A stretch of 32,048 bases of DNA. It comes from Salinarimonadaceae bacterium. GTDB taxonomy: Bacteria > Pseudomonadota > Alphaproteobacteria > Rhizobiales > Beijerinckiaceae. Positions 15,543-23,687 of the stretch are shown here, piece after piece (the stretch's first letter is position 1; each line of letters starts with the position of its first letter). The notes below the pieces were generated by a model. It searched no databases. It saw nothing but the letters and a program-made list of their open reading frames with translations, and was not told the DNA's origin. The stretch covers positions 1-32,048 of the forward strand of contig REDO01000104.1 in NCBI GenBank assembly GCA_007693435.1, in the 5' to 3' direction. Made by a program: the position numbers and the translations under genes.

Positions 15543-17066
15543 TCACACGGACGGCGATGCGGCCTCCATTGCGTCAAGGGCCTCGGCGAGCGCGTTCTCG
15601 ACGCCGTAATAGCGGGCCCGCTCCCAGAAGGCCGGGCGGCCGACGCCGGTCGAGCGGTGTCGCCCGATCAGCCGCCCATTGGCGTCCTCGCCCTCGATCT
15701 CGTAATTCACGATGTCCTGGGTGACGATCACGTCGCCCTCCATCCCCAGAACCTCGGTGATGTGGGTGATGCGGCGCGAGCCGTCGCGCAGGCGCTGGGC
15801 CTGGATGACGACGTCGACGGAGGCGGTGATCATCTCGCGGATGGTGCGCGAGGGCAGCGTGAAGCCGCCCATCGTGATCATCGATTCGATACGCGAAAGG
15901 CACTCGCGCGGCGAGTTGGCGTGGAGCGTGCCCATCGAGCCGTCGTGACCGGTGTTCATGGCCTGCAGCAGGTCGAACGCCTCGGGGCCGCGCACCTCGC
16001 CGACGATGATCCGTTCGGGACGCATGCGCAGGCAGTTGCGGACGAGGTCGCGCATGCTGACCTGCCCCTGCCCCTCGAGGTTCGGCGGTCGCGTCTCCAG
16101 GCGCACGACGTGCGGCTGCTGGAGCTGGAGCTCCGCGGCGTCCTCGCAGGTGATGATGCGCTCGTCGTGCTCGATATAGTTGGTGATGCAGTTGAGCAGC
16201 GTCGTCTTGCCGGAACCTGTGCCGCCGGATATCACCACGTTGCAGCGGACCTTGCCGATGATCTTGAGAACCTCGGCGCCCGGTTGGGAGATCGCGCCCA
16301 AGGCGGTGATCTGGTCGAGGGTCAGCTTGTCCTTCTTGAACTTGCGGATGGTCAGCGCGGGTCCGTCGATCGCGAGCGGCGGGGCGATGACGTTGACGCG
16401 CGAACCGTCGGGCAGGCGCGCGTCGCAGATCGGGCTGGCTTCATCGACCCGGCGTCCCACCTGGCTGACGATCCGCTGGCAGATGTTCATCAATTGCTGA
16501 TTGTCGCGGAAACGGATATTCGTCAGCTGGATCTTGCCGGCGACTTCGATGTAGGTCCGCCCGGATCCGTTGACCATGATGTCGGCGATATCGTCGCGCG
16601 CCAGAAGCGGCTCGAGCGGCCCGTAGCCGAGAACGTCGTTGCAGATGTCGTCAAGCAGCTCTTCCTGTTCGGAAATCGACAGGACGATATTCTTGAGACC
16701 GATGATCTCGTTGACGATGTCGCGAATCTCCTCGCGCGCCGATTCGGCGTCAAGGCGCGAGAGCTGCGCCAGATCGATGGCTTCGATCAGGGCGCCGAAG
16801 ATCATGCTCTTCGTCTGATAGTACTCGTCAGGACGCTGCTTGGTCTCGATCCTCACCGGCTTCTGCGCGGCCGGCTTTGGCGCGGGAATGCCGGAGCCGA
16901 ACGAGCGAGACGATCCGCCTTCGGAAAGCACAGGCACCTGTGTCTCGGCCGGAGCAGGTGCGGGCGCAGGTGCGGGCGCGGGACCCTGCGCAGGCGTCGG
17001 CGCCTCGACGGGCTGGCGCGGGGCCGCCGGCCGCTGTTCTCCGAGAGTTGACCGTCTACCGAACAT
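15543..17066 (-). CDS. cpaF: Tad pilus assembly ATPase CpaF/TadA
   Basis: A 507-residue secretion ATPase of the GspE/VirB11 superfamily that powers Flp pilus extension and retraction. Residues 20-41 are a Pro-Ala repeat tail followed by a linker. The N-terminal domain (about 85-250) contains the [17 protein letters not shown] motif. Walker [10 protein letters not shown] is at 281-289, the Asp box around [10 protein letters not shown] (306-314), Walker [10 protein letters not shown] at 352-360 and the His box [12 protein letters not shown] at 373-384. The start at 17066 (MFGRRSTLG) is supported by GAGG upstream and by the family N-terminus; the frame is open further but overlaps cpaE. It acts in the cytoplasm on TadB/TadC. 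Confidence 0.96.
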   Translation of the reverse strand: MFGRRSTLGEQRPAAPRQPVEAPTPAQGPAPAPAPAPAPAETQVPVLSEGGSSRSFGSGIPAPKPAAQKPVRIETKQRPDEYYQTKSMIFGALIEAIDLAQLSRLDAESAREEIRDIVNEIIGLKNIVLSISEQEELLDDICNDVLGYGPLEPLLARDDIADIMVNGSGRTYIEVAGKIQLTNIRFRDNQQLMNICQRIVSQVGRRVDEASPICDARLPDGSRVNVIAPPLAIDGPALTIRKFKKDKLTLDQITALGAISQPGAEVLKIIGKVRCNVVISGGTGSGKTTLLNCITNYIEHDERIITCEDAAELQLQQPHVVRLETRPPNLEGQGQVSMRDLVRNCLRMRPERIIVGEVRGPEAFDLLQAMNTGHDGSMGTLHANSPRECLSRIESMITMGGFTLPSRTIREMITASVDVVIQAQRLRDGSRRITHITEVLGMEGDVIVTQDIVNYEIEGEDANGRLIGRHRSTGVGRPAFWERARYYGVENALAEALDAMEAASPSV

Positions 17067-17097
17067 CGCGAAGCCTCGCTCCCTCTTCGTTCCGGGT

Positions 17098-18345
17098 TCA
17101 GGACGCCTTGCGGCGCTTGAATTTCGCCAGGATAGGATCGAGTAGCCCGGCCTTTTTCTGCTTGCCTTCGGCGCGCCCGGCGATCGCATTGGCGAGCTCG
17201 GTGAATATCTCGGCGGGCCTCGCTCCCGGCTGCACCTCGGCGACCATCTGACCGTTATTGGCGGCCGTGCCGAAGAGCTGGGCTTCGAAGGAAATGATCG
17301 CCTCCAGATCCTGACCGACGGCCTTGGCGAAATCGCCGGGGGCGATCTCGGGACGCTTGGGCAGCCCGACCTGATTCAGGACGATGCGCGGGGGTTTGTC
17401 GTTCGGCCGCACGGCGCGCAGGAGATCCGCGAGATTCTTCGCGTTGCGCAGCGAGGCGAGGTCCGGCGCGGCGACGATGACGATATCGTCGGCGCCGGTC
17501 AGAATGCGACGCGTCCAGGCGTTCCAGACGTGCGGAACGTCGAGGACGACGCATGGCACAGAGCTCCTGAGGAGATCGAAGAGCTGGTCGAACGCGGTTT
17601 CGGTGAGATCGCAGGTCCGGTCGAGAACGGCCGGCGCCGCCAGCAGGCTGAGCCGGTCGCTGCACTTGGAGAGCAGCCGGTCGACGACGTTGGCGTCGAG
17701 GCGATCGGGCGCGAAGATCGCCTCGGCTATGCCCTGCGGCGGGTCCTGGTTGAAATCGAGCCCGGCCGTTCCGAAGGCGATGTCGAGATCGGCGACGACC
17801 GTGGCGGTCTGCAGGTCGCGGGAGAAGGCCCAGGCGACGTTGTGCGCCAGCGTGGAGGCGCCGACGCCGCCCTTGGCGCCGACGACGGCGACGAGGCGGC
17901 CGACGGGCGTCGAGCCGGGCTCGTTGAACAGGCTCGAGACCGCGCGCACCATATCGACGGGGCTGACGGGCGCGATCAGATAATCGCTCACCCCGCGGCG
18001 AATCAGCTCGCGATAGAGGAGGACGTCGTTGACGTGACCGATCACGATGACCCGCGTTCCCGGGTCGCAGACATCGGACAGCCGATCGAGATTCTCGAGA
18101 AACTCATCCTGCGTTCCCCGATCGGCCTCGAGGATGACGACGTTGGGCGTCGGCGACTGGGCGAACGCCGCGACGGCCGCGGGCGCGCCGCCCGCCTGCA
18201 CCCGGACATGCGCCTTGATCATGCGCCTGTCGTCAGCTGCGGCCTCGATGGTCGCCGCGATGTCCGGCGAATCGCAGAACGCCTGAATCGTCACGCGCGG
18301 CACCGGCGCGATCATGTCGTCTTGGTTCTGGGTCACGTCGGACAT
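17098..18345 (-). CDS. cpaE: Tad pilus localisation ATPase CpaE/TadZ
   Basis: A 415-residue protein with an N-terminal receiver-like domain (about 18-140; it keeps the GVSDYLIAPVSP end of that fold) and a MinD/ParA-like ATPase domain. The deviant Walker A AKGGVGAST (157-165) is the usual CpaE form, lacking the second lysine of KGGVGKT. VVADLDIAFG (183-192) gives the switch/Walker B aspartates. CpaE places the pilus machine at the pole in related bacteria. The start at 18345 (MSDVTQ) is preceded by AGGAA; a longer version from 18378 would overlap the cpaD stop codon. It lies between cpaD and cpaF with 29-31-base gaps. Confidence 0.94.
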   Translation of the reverse strand: MSDVTQNQDDMIAPVPRVTIQAFCDSPDIAATIEAAADDRRMIKAHVRVQAGGAPAAVAAFAQSPTPNVVILEADRGTQDEFLENLDRLSDVCDPGTRVIVIGHVNDVLLYRELIRRGVSDYLIAPVSPVDMVRAVSSLFNEPGSTPVGRLVAVVGAKGGVGASTLAHNVAWAFSRDLQTATVVADLDIAFGTAGLDFNQDPPQGIAEAIFAPDRLDANVVDRLLSKCSDRLSLLAAPAVLDRTCDLTETAFDQLFDLLRSSVPCVVLDVPHVWNAWTRRILTGADDIVIVAAPDLASLRNAKNLADLLRAVRPNDKPPRIVLNQVGLPKRPEIAPGDFAKAVGQDLEAIISFEAQLFGTAANNGQMVAEVQPGARPAEIFTELANAIAGRAEGKQKKAGLLDPILAKFKRRKAS

Positions 18346-18374
18346 CTCGTTCGTTCCTGCCCCGTTTCGCGCCG

Positions 18375-19103
18375 TCACTGGGCGACGGCCTGGTTGATGG
18401 CGTTCTGCCCGTCCTGCCGGTACTGGGTGGAGGGATCGACGCCTTCGCGCAGTTTTTCGATATTGGCCGTGCGCCGGATCGGGTCGATGGCGCCCGGCGT
18501 GCGGCCGCGCACGAGATCGACCGGATCTGAGATCTGCGCGGCGAAATTGTTCTGCGTGGCGCAGCCGAGATTCCAGTACGGCTCGTTGCGCGCGTTGAAG
18601 CCCGCGTCGCCGACGCCGAGATCCTGCGGCCAGAGCCCGCAGCGACCCGCGACGCCGGCCTGCATCTTGCGGAAGGAGAGACGGATCGGCGCGGCCAGCG
18701 TCGTGTCCGCCGGCGTATAGTTCGAGACCGCGAGCGCCCGGCGCGGGATGCCCGCCTCGTCCAGCGCCGCGCGGATCGCCGCGAGCGTGTGGCTCGCGCC
18801 GGGCTCTGTGCTCGGCGTCTGAACGGCGATCCCGCCCCTGCCATTGGCGCGGTAATCGGCCGCGAAAGTCTTCACGTCGTCGCGCTGGCGCCCGTCCAGC
18901 GCCGCGCCGCGCACGAATATGTCGAGACTGACCGGCTTGTCGGAAAGCGTGATCGGATGCCGATCGCGGTGATCCGCCGGGTAGATCGAGCCCGTCTGGA
19001 CGACGCGATCGGCGCAGGCGGCGAGGAGCATGGCGAGCGCGGCGGCGCCGGCGAGCCTTCCGGCGGTCCGGAGACGGGGAGCAGTCGAAAGGCGACGCGG
19101 CAT
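18375..19103 (-). CDS. cpaD: Tad pilus assembly lipoprotein CpaD
   Basis: A 242-residue CpaD/TadG-type lipoprotein. Residues 11-30 are a lipoprotein signal peptide ending in the lipobox LLAAC with acylated Cys30. The mature protein contains HPITLSDKPVSLDIFVRG, RALAVSNYTP and GCATQNNFAAQISDPVDLVRGR, the conserved CpaD core and C-terminal signature. It is thought to act in the outer membrane or periplasm as a pilotin-like partner of the CpaC secretin. The start at 19103 (MPRRLST) has AAGGA eight bases upstream; an ATG at 19136 would add 11 residues and is less well supported. Confidence 0.93.
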   Translation of the reverse strand: MPRRLSTAPRLRTAGRLAGAAALAMLLAACADRVVQTGSIYPADHRDRHPITLSDKPVSLDIFVRGAALDGRQRDDVKTFAADYRANGRGGIAVQTPSTEPGASHTLAAIRAALDEAGIPRRALAVSNYTPADTTLAAPIRLSFRKMQAGVAGRCGLWPQDLGVGDAGFNARNEPYWNLGCATQNNFAAQISDPVDLVRGRTPGAIDPIRRTANIEKLREGVDPSTQYRQDGQNAINQAVAQ

Positions 19104-19153
19104 TTTGGCGGTCCTTGATGGGCGGTTGGCGCGCATGGCTTGTCTCCGGACGG

Positions 19154-20764
19154 TCAGTCGGCGATGAAGCCGAAGCGACCCGCGACGCCGGGTCCTGGAT
19201 CGGAAGCGCCGGCGACGCCGTAAAGGCGGTTCAGGCGGCCGAGCAGGATGGCCTGCGGATCGAAGGATTCGACGAAGCCGTCGTCAGGCCGTGCGACCTG
19301 CGAGGGCTCCATCGGCTGGGCGATGTAGGGCGTGACGACGATCATCAGCTCCGTTTCGCGGCGCTGATAGTCGCGCGAGCGGAACAGCGCGCCGAGGATC
19401 GGCAGGTTCATCAGCCCGGGCGTGCCGGAGACGGCCTGTCCCATGCTGCTGCTGATCAGGCCCGCCGTCATGATCGAGGCGCCGGACGGCAGCTCGACGC
19501 TCGTCGTGGACTTGCGCACCTTCATTCCGGGCACGTTGATCTGGGCGAAACTGATCGAGTTCTCGTAGTCGAGTTCGGTGACCTCGGTGGCGACGCGCAG
19601 GGAGATGCGGTTCTCCGACAGCACGACCGGAGTGAAGGTCAGGTTGACGCCGAAGGGCTTGAATTCGGTTGAGATCGTGCAGGTTCCGCCGGTGCAGTCC
19701 TGCGAGCGCGGAATGGGAATCTCGCCGCCTGCGGTGAAGGTCGCCGATTCGCCGGAGACCGCGACCAGGGTGGGCTCGGCGAGGGTGCGCGAGATGCCCG
19801 CGCGCTCGAAGGCCTGTAGCGTCAGGTTGGCGTTGAAGCCGCTGCCGGAGAGTCCGGCGGTGAGGCTGTTGCCCGTCGCCTGGACGGTCGGCGAGAAGGG
19901 AAAGGCCGCCGTCGTCGCGAAACTGCCGGGATTGGGCGTCGACCAGCCGCCCGATGTGTTGACGCCGAACTGCTTGAGCACGGAGCGCGCGACCTCGACG
20001 ACCGTGACGCGCAGCATCACCTGATCCTTGCCCTCGATGGAGAGCGAGTTGATGACGCCGCCCGTCTGCGCGCCGAGCGTCGACGCGGCGTTGCCGACGA
20101 AGGCGCTCGCCACGTCGACGGCCTGCTGGGCTTCGGAGGCGCTGTTGACCCGGCCTGTGAGAATGATCGAATCCCCCGCCGGCCTGACGTCGATCTCGGC
20201 GCGCGGGAAGGAGCGCCGCAGGGTATCGCGCAGCGCTCCCAGATCACGCCCGACGGTGACCTCCAGCATCGCCATCTGGCGACCTGCGGCGTCGAAGACG
20301 AAGACCGAAGTGGCGCCGTTGGCCTGACCGATGAGGAAGATCTTGCGGGTCGAGCGGACGACCGCATTGGCCACTTCCGGATTGGCGACGAAGACTTCCT
20401 TGGCGTCGCGGGGCAGCTCGATGATCACGGATTTACCGATCGACAGGTCGAGGCGCCGCGTCGATTGTCCCTCGTGATCGCCGATGGCGACGACCGAGCC
20501 GCCTCCGCCCCCGAAGCCTCCGCCCCCGTGGGCGGGAGCGGCGAGTCCGCCGCGCATGCCGTAATCGGCCGCGACCGCGACACCCGTCGCCATCATGTGG
20601 GTTCCCGCGAGAAGCAGGGCCGCGCTCGCCAGCCGCGTCCAGCCGGGCGACCGGCGCAATGCGGAGGAAAGCGTCCTTGGCGCGATGCCTGCTTCGTGCA
20701 TGACCCTGCTCCCGGCCCCTGTTTCGGAGATCGCTCTCATCGTCGCTCTCATCGTGGTTCTCAT
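19154..20764 (-). CDS. cpaC: Tad pilus outer-membrane secretin CpaC/RcpA
   Basis: A secretin of up to 536 residues. It has a signal peptide (hydrophobic core LASAALLLAGTHMMATGVAVAA), a Gly-rich linker (about 75-90), a pilus-secretin N-domain with LDLSIGKSVIIELPRDAKEVFVANPEVA, a BON-like segment (about 185-230) and the secretin beta-barrel domain (about 250-490, with VPGMKVRKSTTSVELPSGAS and PILGALFRSRDYQR). It forms the gated outer-membrane channel for the Flp pilus. Start choice is open: ATGs at 20764, 20752 and 20740 lie 12 bases apart in a tandem repeat (GAGGG before the first), while ATG 20701 has GGGAG at seven bases and would also leave an intact signal peptide. Confidence 0.94.
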   Translation of the reverse strand: MRTTMRATMRAISETGAGSRVMHEAGIAPRTLSSALRRSPGWTRLASAALLLAGTHMMATGVAVAADYGMRGGLAAPAHGGGGFGGGGGSVVAIGDHEGQSTRRLDLSIGKSVIIELPRDAKEVFVANPEVANAVVRSTRKIFLIGQANGATSVFVFDAAGRQMAMLEVTVGRDLGALRDTLRRSFPRAEIDVRPAGDSIILTGRVNSASEAQQAVDVASAFVGNAASTLGAQTGGVINSLSIEGKDQVMLRVTVVEVARSVLKQFGVNTSGGWSTPNPGSFATTAAFPFSPTVQATGNSLTAGLSGSGFNANLTLQAFERAGISRTLAEPTLVAVSGESATFTAGGEIPIPRSQDCTGGTCTISTEFKPFGVNLTFTPVVLSENRISLRVATEVTELDYENSISFAQINVPGMKVRKSTTSVELPSGASIMTAGLISSSMGQAVSGTPGLMNLPILGALFRSRDYQRRETELMIVVTPYIAQPMEPSQVARPDDGFVESFDPQAILLGRLNRLYGVAGASDPGPGVAGRFGFIAD

Positions 20765-20766
20765 GG
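20731..20766. repeat. 12-base tandem repeat at the cpaC start
   Basis: TCGCTCTCATCG occurs at 20731-20742 and again at 20743-20754, followed by a degenerate third copy at 20755-20766. On the minus strand each unit carries an in-frame ATG, so cpaC begins Met-Arg-x-x three times. Slippage here would add or drop four codons and one possible start site without breaking the frame. Confidence 0.75.
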
Positions 20767-20777
20767 CCGACGCGCCC

Positions 20778-21590
20778 TCATTGCACGGGTGTCTGGCGCG
20801 AAACGCCGTAGCGCACGACCGTTAGCCCTGCGCGATTGGAGCTGCGCTTTTCGTCTTCGGAGGTCTCGGCGTCGGCGAGGCTGCGCAGGGCGAGAGAGAC
20901 ATGTCCGACACGCTGCGCGAGGGTCACGGTCTCGGCCTGGGCCGGCGTCAGCTCGAGCGTCGCGGTTTCGCCGTCGACGAAGGAATTGCCCTGGGAATCA
21001 GTCTGCACGTTCTTGCCGATGGCGAGCACGCGCACGTTCTTCAGGATCGTCTCGGTGACCTGGACCTCGGAGCCCTGTTGCGAGCCGGAGCTCTCGTCGC
21101 GGTAGGTGCGCAGCACGTCGACGCGGTCGTTGGGCAGAATGAAGCCGCCGGCGGAGCTCGCGCCACGCGTATCGATCGAGATCGCCACGGCCCGTTTGCC
21201 GGCGGGAAGAATCGCCGACATGAAGCCGCCGCCGTCGCTCCTGATGAGTCGTTCGCGGCGGACGGGCTCTCCGGCGAGGATTTGCGCGCGGGCGATCGAG
21301 CCGGCGGTCTCGCCCAGGGCCTGTGGCCTGTCCCGGCGCGTGATCAGACCGGCCGGCACCGAGTCGGCGGGCCATTCCTGCCAGCGAAGTTCACGCTCGG
21401 ACAACGTTCGGCCCATGGGCACGTCGACGCTGGCGACGAGCACCTCCGTGGTGCGTATCGTCGGGGCTGGCGCAACCGTGGCCTGCGGCTGTTCAGGCGG
21501 AGGCGGAGGCGGCGAGCCGCTCGCCAGATACATGGCGCCGACGCCTGCCGCGACGGCGATTCCAAGGACGACGATCTGGGCTCTTTTCAT
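20778..21590 (-). CDS. cpaB: Tad pilus assembly protein CpaB/RcpC
   Basis: A 270-residue periplasmic protein anchored by an N-terminal helix (about residues 6-24), followed by a poly-proline stretch (27-32). A SAF domain (about 46-115: VLVASVDVPMGRTLSERELRW, ILAGEPVRRERLI) and the RcpC domain (GKRAVAISIDTRGASSAGGFILPNDRVDVL, about 131-165) follow. CpaB helps assemble or gate the CpaC secretin. It is the first gene of the operon; its ATG lacks a strong ribosome-binding site. A CtrA-like site lies 55-71 bases upstream. In many relatives pilA and cpaA precede this gene, but here they do not. Confidence 0.94.
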   Translation of the reverse strand: MKRAQIVVLGIAVAAGVGAMYLASGSPPPPPPEQPQATVAPAPTIRTTEVLVASVDVPMGRTLSERELRWQEWPADSVPAGLITRRDRPQALGETAGSIARAQILAGEPVRRERLIRSDGGGFMSAILPAGKRAVAISIDTRGASSAGGFILPNDRVDVLRTYRDESSGSQQGSEVQVTETILKNVRVLAIGKNVQTDSQGNSFVDGETATLELTPAQAETVTLAQRVGHVSLALRSLADAETSEDEKRSSNRAGLTVVRYGVSRQTPVQ

Positions 21591-21645
21591 GGCGTTCTAA
21601 ATCCGCGCATCGCATTCGACAACGACCGGACTTCACCATTGAATC

Positions 21646-21661
21646 GTCAACTTATGGTTAA
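21646..21661 (-). promoter_or_regulatory. CtrA-like binding site upstream of cpaB
   Basis: On the minus strand the sequence is TTAACCATAAGTTGAC, which is TTAA-N7-TTGAC against the CtrA consensus TTAA-N7-TTAAC, one mismatch. TTAACCAT is also the commonly seen CtrA half-site. It lies 55-71 bases before the cpaB ATG, a promoter-like distance. CtrA controls pilus genes in Caulobacter and relatives (established), so control of this operon is plausible. It rests on one site found by eye. Confidence 0.5.
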
Positions 21662-21805
21662 TCAGTTGTATCTGATTTCGAATTCTTCCCGGGACAGACG
21701 GTTGGAGGATGCGCGAGGTTCTCGACCCAAGGTCGCGCAATGGCCTTCGACTGTCCGGCGCCTTGCCTCGAGTTGGCGATTCGCGCCGGCGCTGATCATT
21801 CGCCA

Positions 21806-21829
21806 GGTCGGCGCGCCGAGGCGCCGACC
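21806..21829 (-). terminator. Perfect stem-loop after the ggt gene
   Basis: GGTCGGCGC (21806-21814) pairs perfectly with GCGCCGACC (21821-21829) around a six-base loop, nine bases past the ggt stop on the minus strand. No U-run follows, so it may work as a Rho-assisted terminator or an mRNA 3' protector. It also insulates the downstream cpaB promoter. Confidence 0.55.
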
Positions 21830-21838
21830 GCTCTGCGG

Positions 21839-23425
21839 TCAGTAGCCGACCGCGCAGCCGTCCTTGCGCGGGTCAGAGCCGCCCACATAGCCGCCCTCGA
21901 CGCGCTGGATCAGCTGCGCGCCGCCGAAGCCGAAGCTCGCCTCGGGCGCCTCGCTCGTGATCGCGTGGCCCATCGCGGCGAGCGCGGAAAGCGTGCTGCC
22001 GCCGGCCGAGGATTCGATCGCGACGCCGAGCCCCTTCGTAACGCGCCAGCGCGGCGCGTCCGCGGCGGTCTGCGGGTCCTGCCCCCAGACCTGCGTGCGC
22101 AGAGCCATCTGGAGATGGCCCTGGGCCTGCATCGGCCCGCCCATCACGCCGAAGCTCATGAGCGGCTGGCCGTTCTTCATGAGGAAGCCCGGAATGATGG
22201 TGTGGAACGGGCGCTTGCGTGGTGCGACGCAATTGGGATGGCCCTCCGTCGTGACGAAACCCCAGCCCCGGTTCTGGAGGGATATCCCCGTGCCCGGCAC
22301 AACGACGCCCGAGCCGAAGCCCGCGTAGTTCGACTGGATGAAGGAGACCATCATCCCGCTCTCGTCGGCGGTCGTGAGATAGACCGTGCCCCCGGCGCGC
22401 GGGGCGCCCGCGCCGAAATCGGTCGCCTTCTTTCGATCGATCAGCTTGGCGCGCTGCGCCAGATATGCGTCGTCGAGAAGATCCTGCGGCCGCACGCGCG
22501 TCATCGCGTCGGGATCGGCGACATAGGCCTCGACGTCGCGCATCGCGAGCTTCATCGCCTCGATCTGGAGATGCAGCGCCTCGGCGCTGTCGGGCTCGTG
22601 ATCGGCGATCCCGAGATGGCGCATCATGCCGAGCGCCATGCAGGCGGCGATCCCCTGACCGTTCGGCGGGATCTCGTGCAGCTCGAAATCGCCATGGGAC
22701 GAGAACACCGTGCCGCACCAGTCGTTGCGGTGTTCGGCGAGATCCTGCTCGCTCAGCGCCGCCCCGTGCTCGCGGGCGAAGGCCGCGATCTTCTCCGCCA
22801 GCGCGCCGCGATAGAAAGCCTCGCCCTTCGTCTGCGCGATCTGCGTCAGGGTCTCGGCGAGATCGGGGAAACGGAAGAGCTCGCCCGCCCGCGGCGTCCG
22901 GCCGCCCGGCATGAAGGCCTGCGCGAATCCGGGCTGGCCACCGAGCACCTGCGCGCCCCGCGCCCAGCCCTCGGCGATCACCGGGCTGACGAGAAAACCC
23001 TCGGAGGCGTAGCGGATCGCGGGCTCGAACAGCGCTTCGAAAGGCAACTTGCCGAAGCGCGTCGAGAGATCGACCCAGGCGCTCACGGCGCCGGGAACCG
23101 TCACGCTCTCCCAGCCGCGCTCGGACATGCCGTTGGGGAATCGCTCGCGATTCCAGGCGGCGGGCGAGCGGCCCGAAGCGTTGAGCCCGTGCAGCTCGCT
23201 CCCGTCCCAGAGGATGCAGAAGGCGTCGCTGCCCAGCCCGTTGCCGGTCGGCTCGACGACGACGAGCGAGATCGCGGCGGCGAGCGCCGCGTCGACCGCG
23301 TTGCCGCCGCGCTGGAGCGTCGCAAGGCCCGCCTGCGCGGCGAGCGGCTGCGAGGTGGCCACCATGTTGCGCGCCATGACGGGCGAACGGCGGGAGGGGT
23401 AGACCGGAACAAAGCTGTGCTTCAC
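21839..23425 (-). CDS. Gamma-glutamyltransferase-family protein (YwrD-like)
   Basis: A 528-residue Ntn-hydrolase precursor of the GGT family, expected to self-cleave before Thr347 (GG|TVYLTTAD) into large and small subunits. Also visible: LQRGGNAVDAALAAA (38-51), EPTGNGLGSDAF (58-69), NASGRSPAA with the substrate-carboxylate-binding Arg86, and SNYAGFGSGVVVPGTGISLQNRG (365-387). It has no signal peptide, unlike periplasmic glutathione-degrading GGTs, so it probably acts in the cytoplasm on a gamma-glutamyl or related amide (inference). The start is taken as GTG at 23425 (VKHSFVPVYPSRRSPVMARN) because AAGGA lies nine bases upstream; the frame stays open to 23566. It is divergent from the metal ATPase. 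Confidence 0.9.
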   Translation of the reverse strand: MKHSFVPVYPSRRSPVMARNMVATSQPLAAQAGLATLQRGGNAVDAALAAAISLVVVEPTGNGLGSDAFCILWDGSELHGLNASGRSPAAWNRERFPNGMSERGWESVTVPGAVSAWVDLSTRFGKLPFEALFEPAIRYASEGFLVSPVIAEGWARGAQVLGGQPGFAQAFMPGGRTPRAGELFRFPDLAETLTQIAQTKGEAFYRGALAEKIAAFAREHGAALSEQDLAEHRNDWCGTVFSSHGDFELHEIPPNGQGIAACMALGMMRHLGIADHEPDSAEALHLQIEAMKLAMRDVEAYVADPDAMTRVRPQDLLDDAYLAQRAKLIDRKKATDFGAGAPRAGGTVYLTTADESGMMVSFIQSNYAGFGSGVVVPGTGISLQNRGWGFVTTEGHPNCVAPRKRPFHTIIPGFLMKNGQPLMSFGVMGGPMQAQGHLQMALRTQVWGQDPQTAADAPRWRVTKGLGVAIESSAGGSTLSALAAMGHAITSEAPEASFGFGGAQLIQRVEGGYVGGSDPRKDGCAVGY

Positions 23426-23616
23426 GGACGTCGTCCTTGGGATCAGGGGCGTGCGCCGGACAAACCGGCGGCGTGCGAGGTTGGCCGCAACCCTAACGCG
23501 GACGACGATCCGCGCAATGCCGAGACGCGCCCACACCGTCTCGCCAATCTGCAAGGTGGATCGCATGGGGCGGACGCGTGCATGCCCGGGAAGCGCAGGC
23601 GCAAGCGCGCGTCTCG

Positions 23617-23645
23617 TTGACAGCGGTCGGCGCGTTTCCTATTTT
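23617..23645 (+). promoter_or_regulatory. Sigma-70-like promoter of the metal-export ATPase
   Basis: A perfect -35 box TTGACA (23617-23622), a 17-base spacer and a -10 box TATTTT (23640-23645). Transcription should begin near 23652, giving a 5' leader of about 36 bases before the ATG at 23688. The AT-rich patch stands out in its GC-rich surroundings. The -10 box and start point are covered by the Irr-like palindrome. Confidence 0.65.
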
Positions 23646-23659
23646 TGAATCATTCTAAT
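23643..23659 (+). promoter_or_regulatory. Irr-like iron control element overlapping the ATPase promoter
   Basis: TTTTGAA-TCA-TTCTAAT is an inverted repeat matching the Irr-box (ICE) consensus of Rhizobiales, which I recall as TTTAGAA-N3-TTCTAAA, at 12 of 14 fixed positions with the right three-base spacer. The last part overlaps a second perfect palindrome, TTCTA-ATC-TAGAA (23653-23665). Binding here would cover the -10 box and the transcription start, the layout of a repressor site. Irr binds DNA when iron is scarce, so the exporter would be shut off under iron limitation. Confidence 0.6.
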
Positions 23660-23687
23660 CTAGAACAGAACCGGATCGGACCAGCCA

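Larger units (their letters stand above)
21591..21838. other. Gap between cpaB and the gamma-glutamyltransferase gene
   Basis: This 248-base gap contains the leftward promoter region of the tad operon (AT-rich, 21640-21690) and the end of the upstream ggt gene with its hairpin. I checked it for a short Flp pilin gene in both strands: no short frame with a hydrophobic helix and prepilin cleavage motif is present. Confidence 0.6.

Noticed and set aside
21591-21838. Possible Flp pilin gene before cpaB
   Set aside because: No short frame with a prepilin cleavage site and hydrophobic helix is present on either strand.
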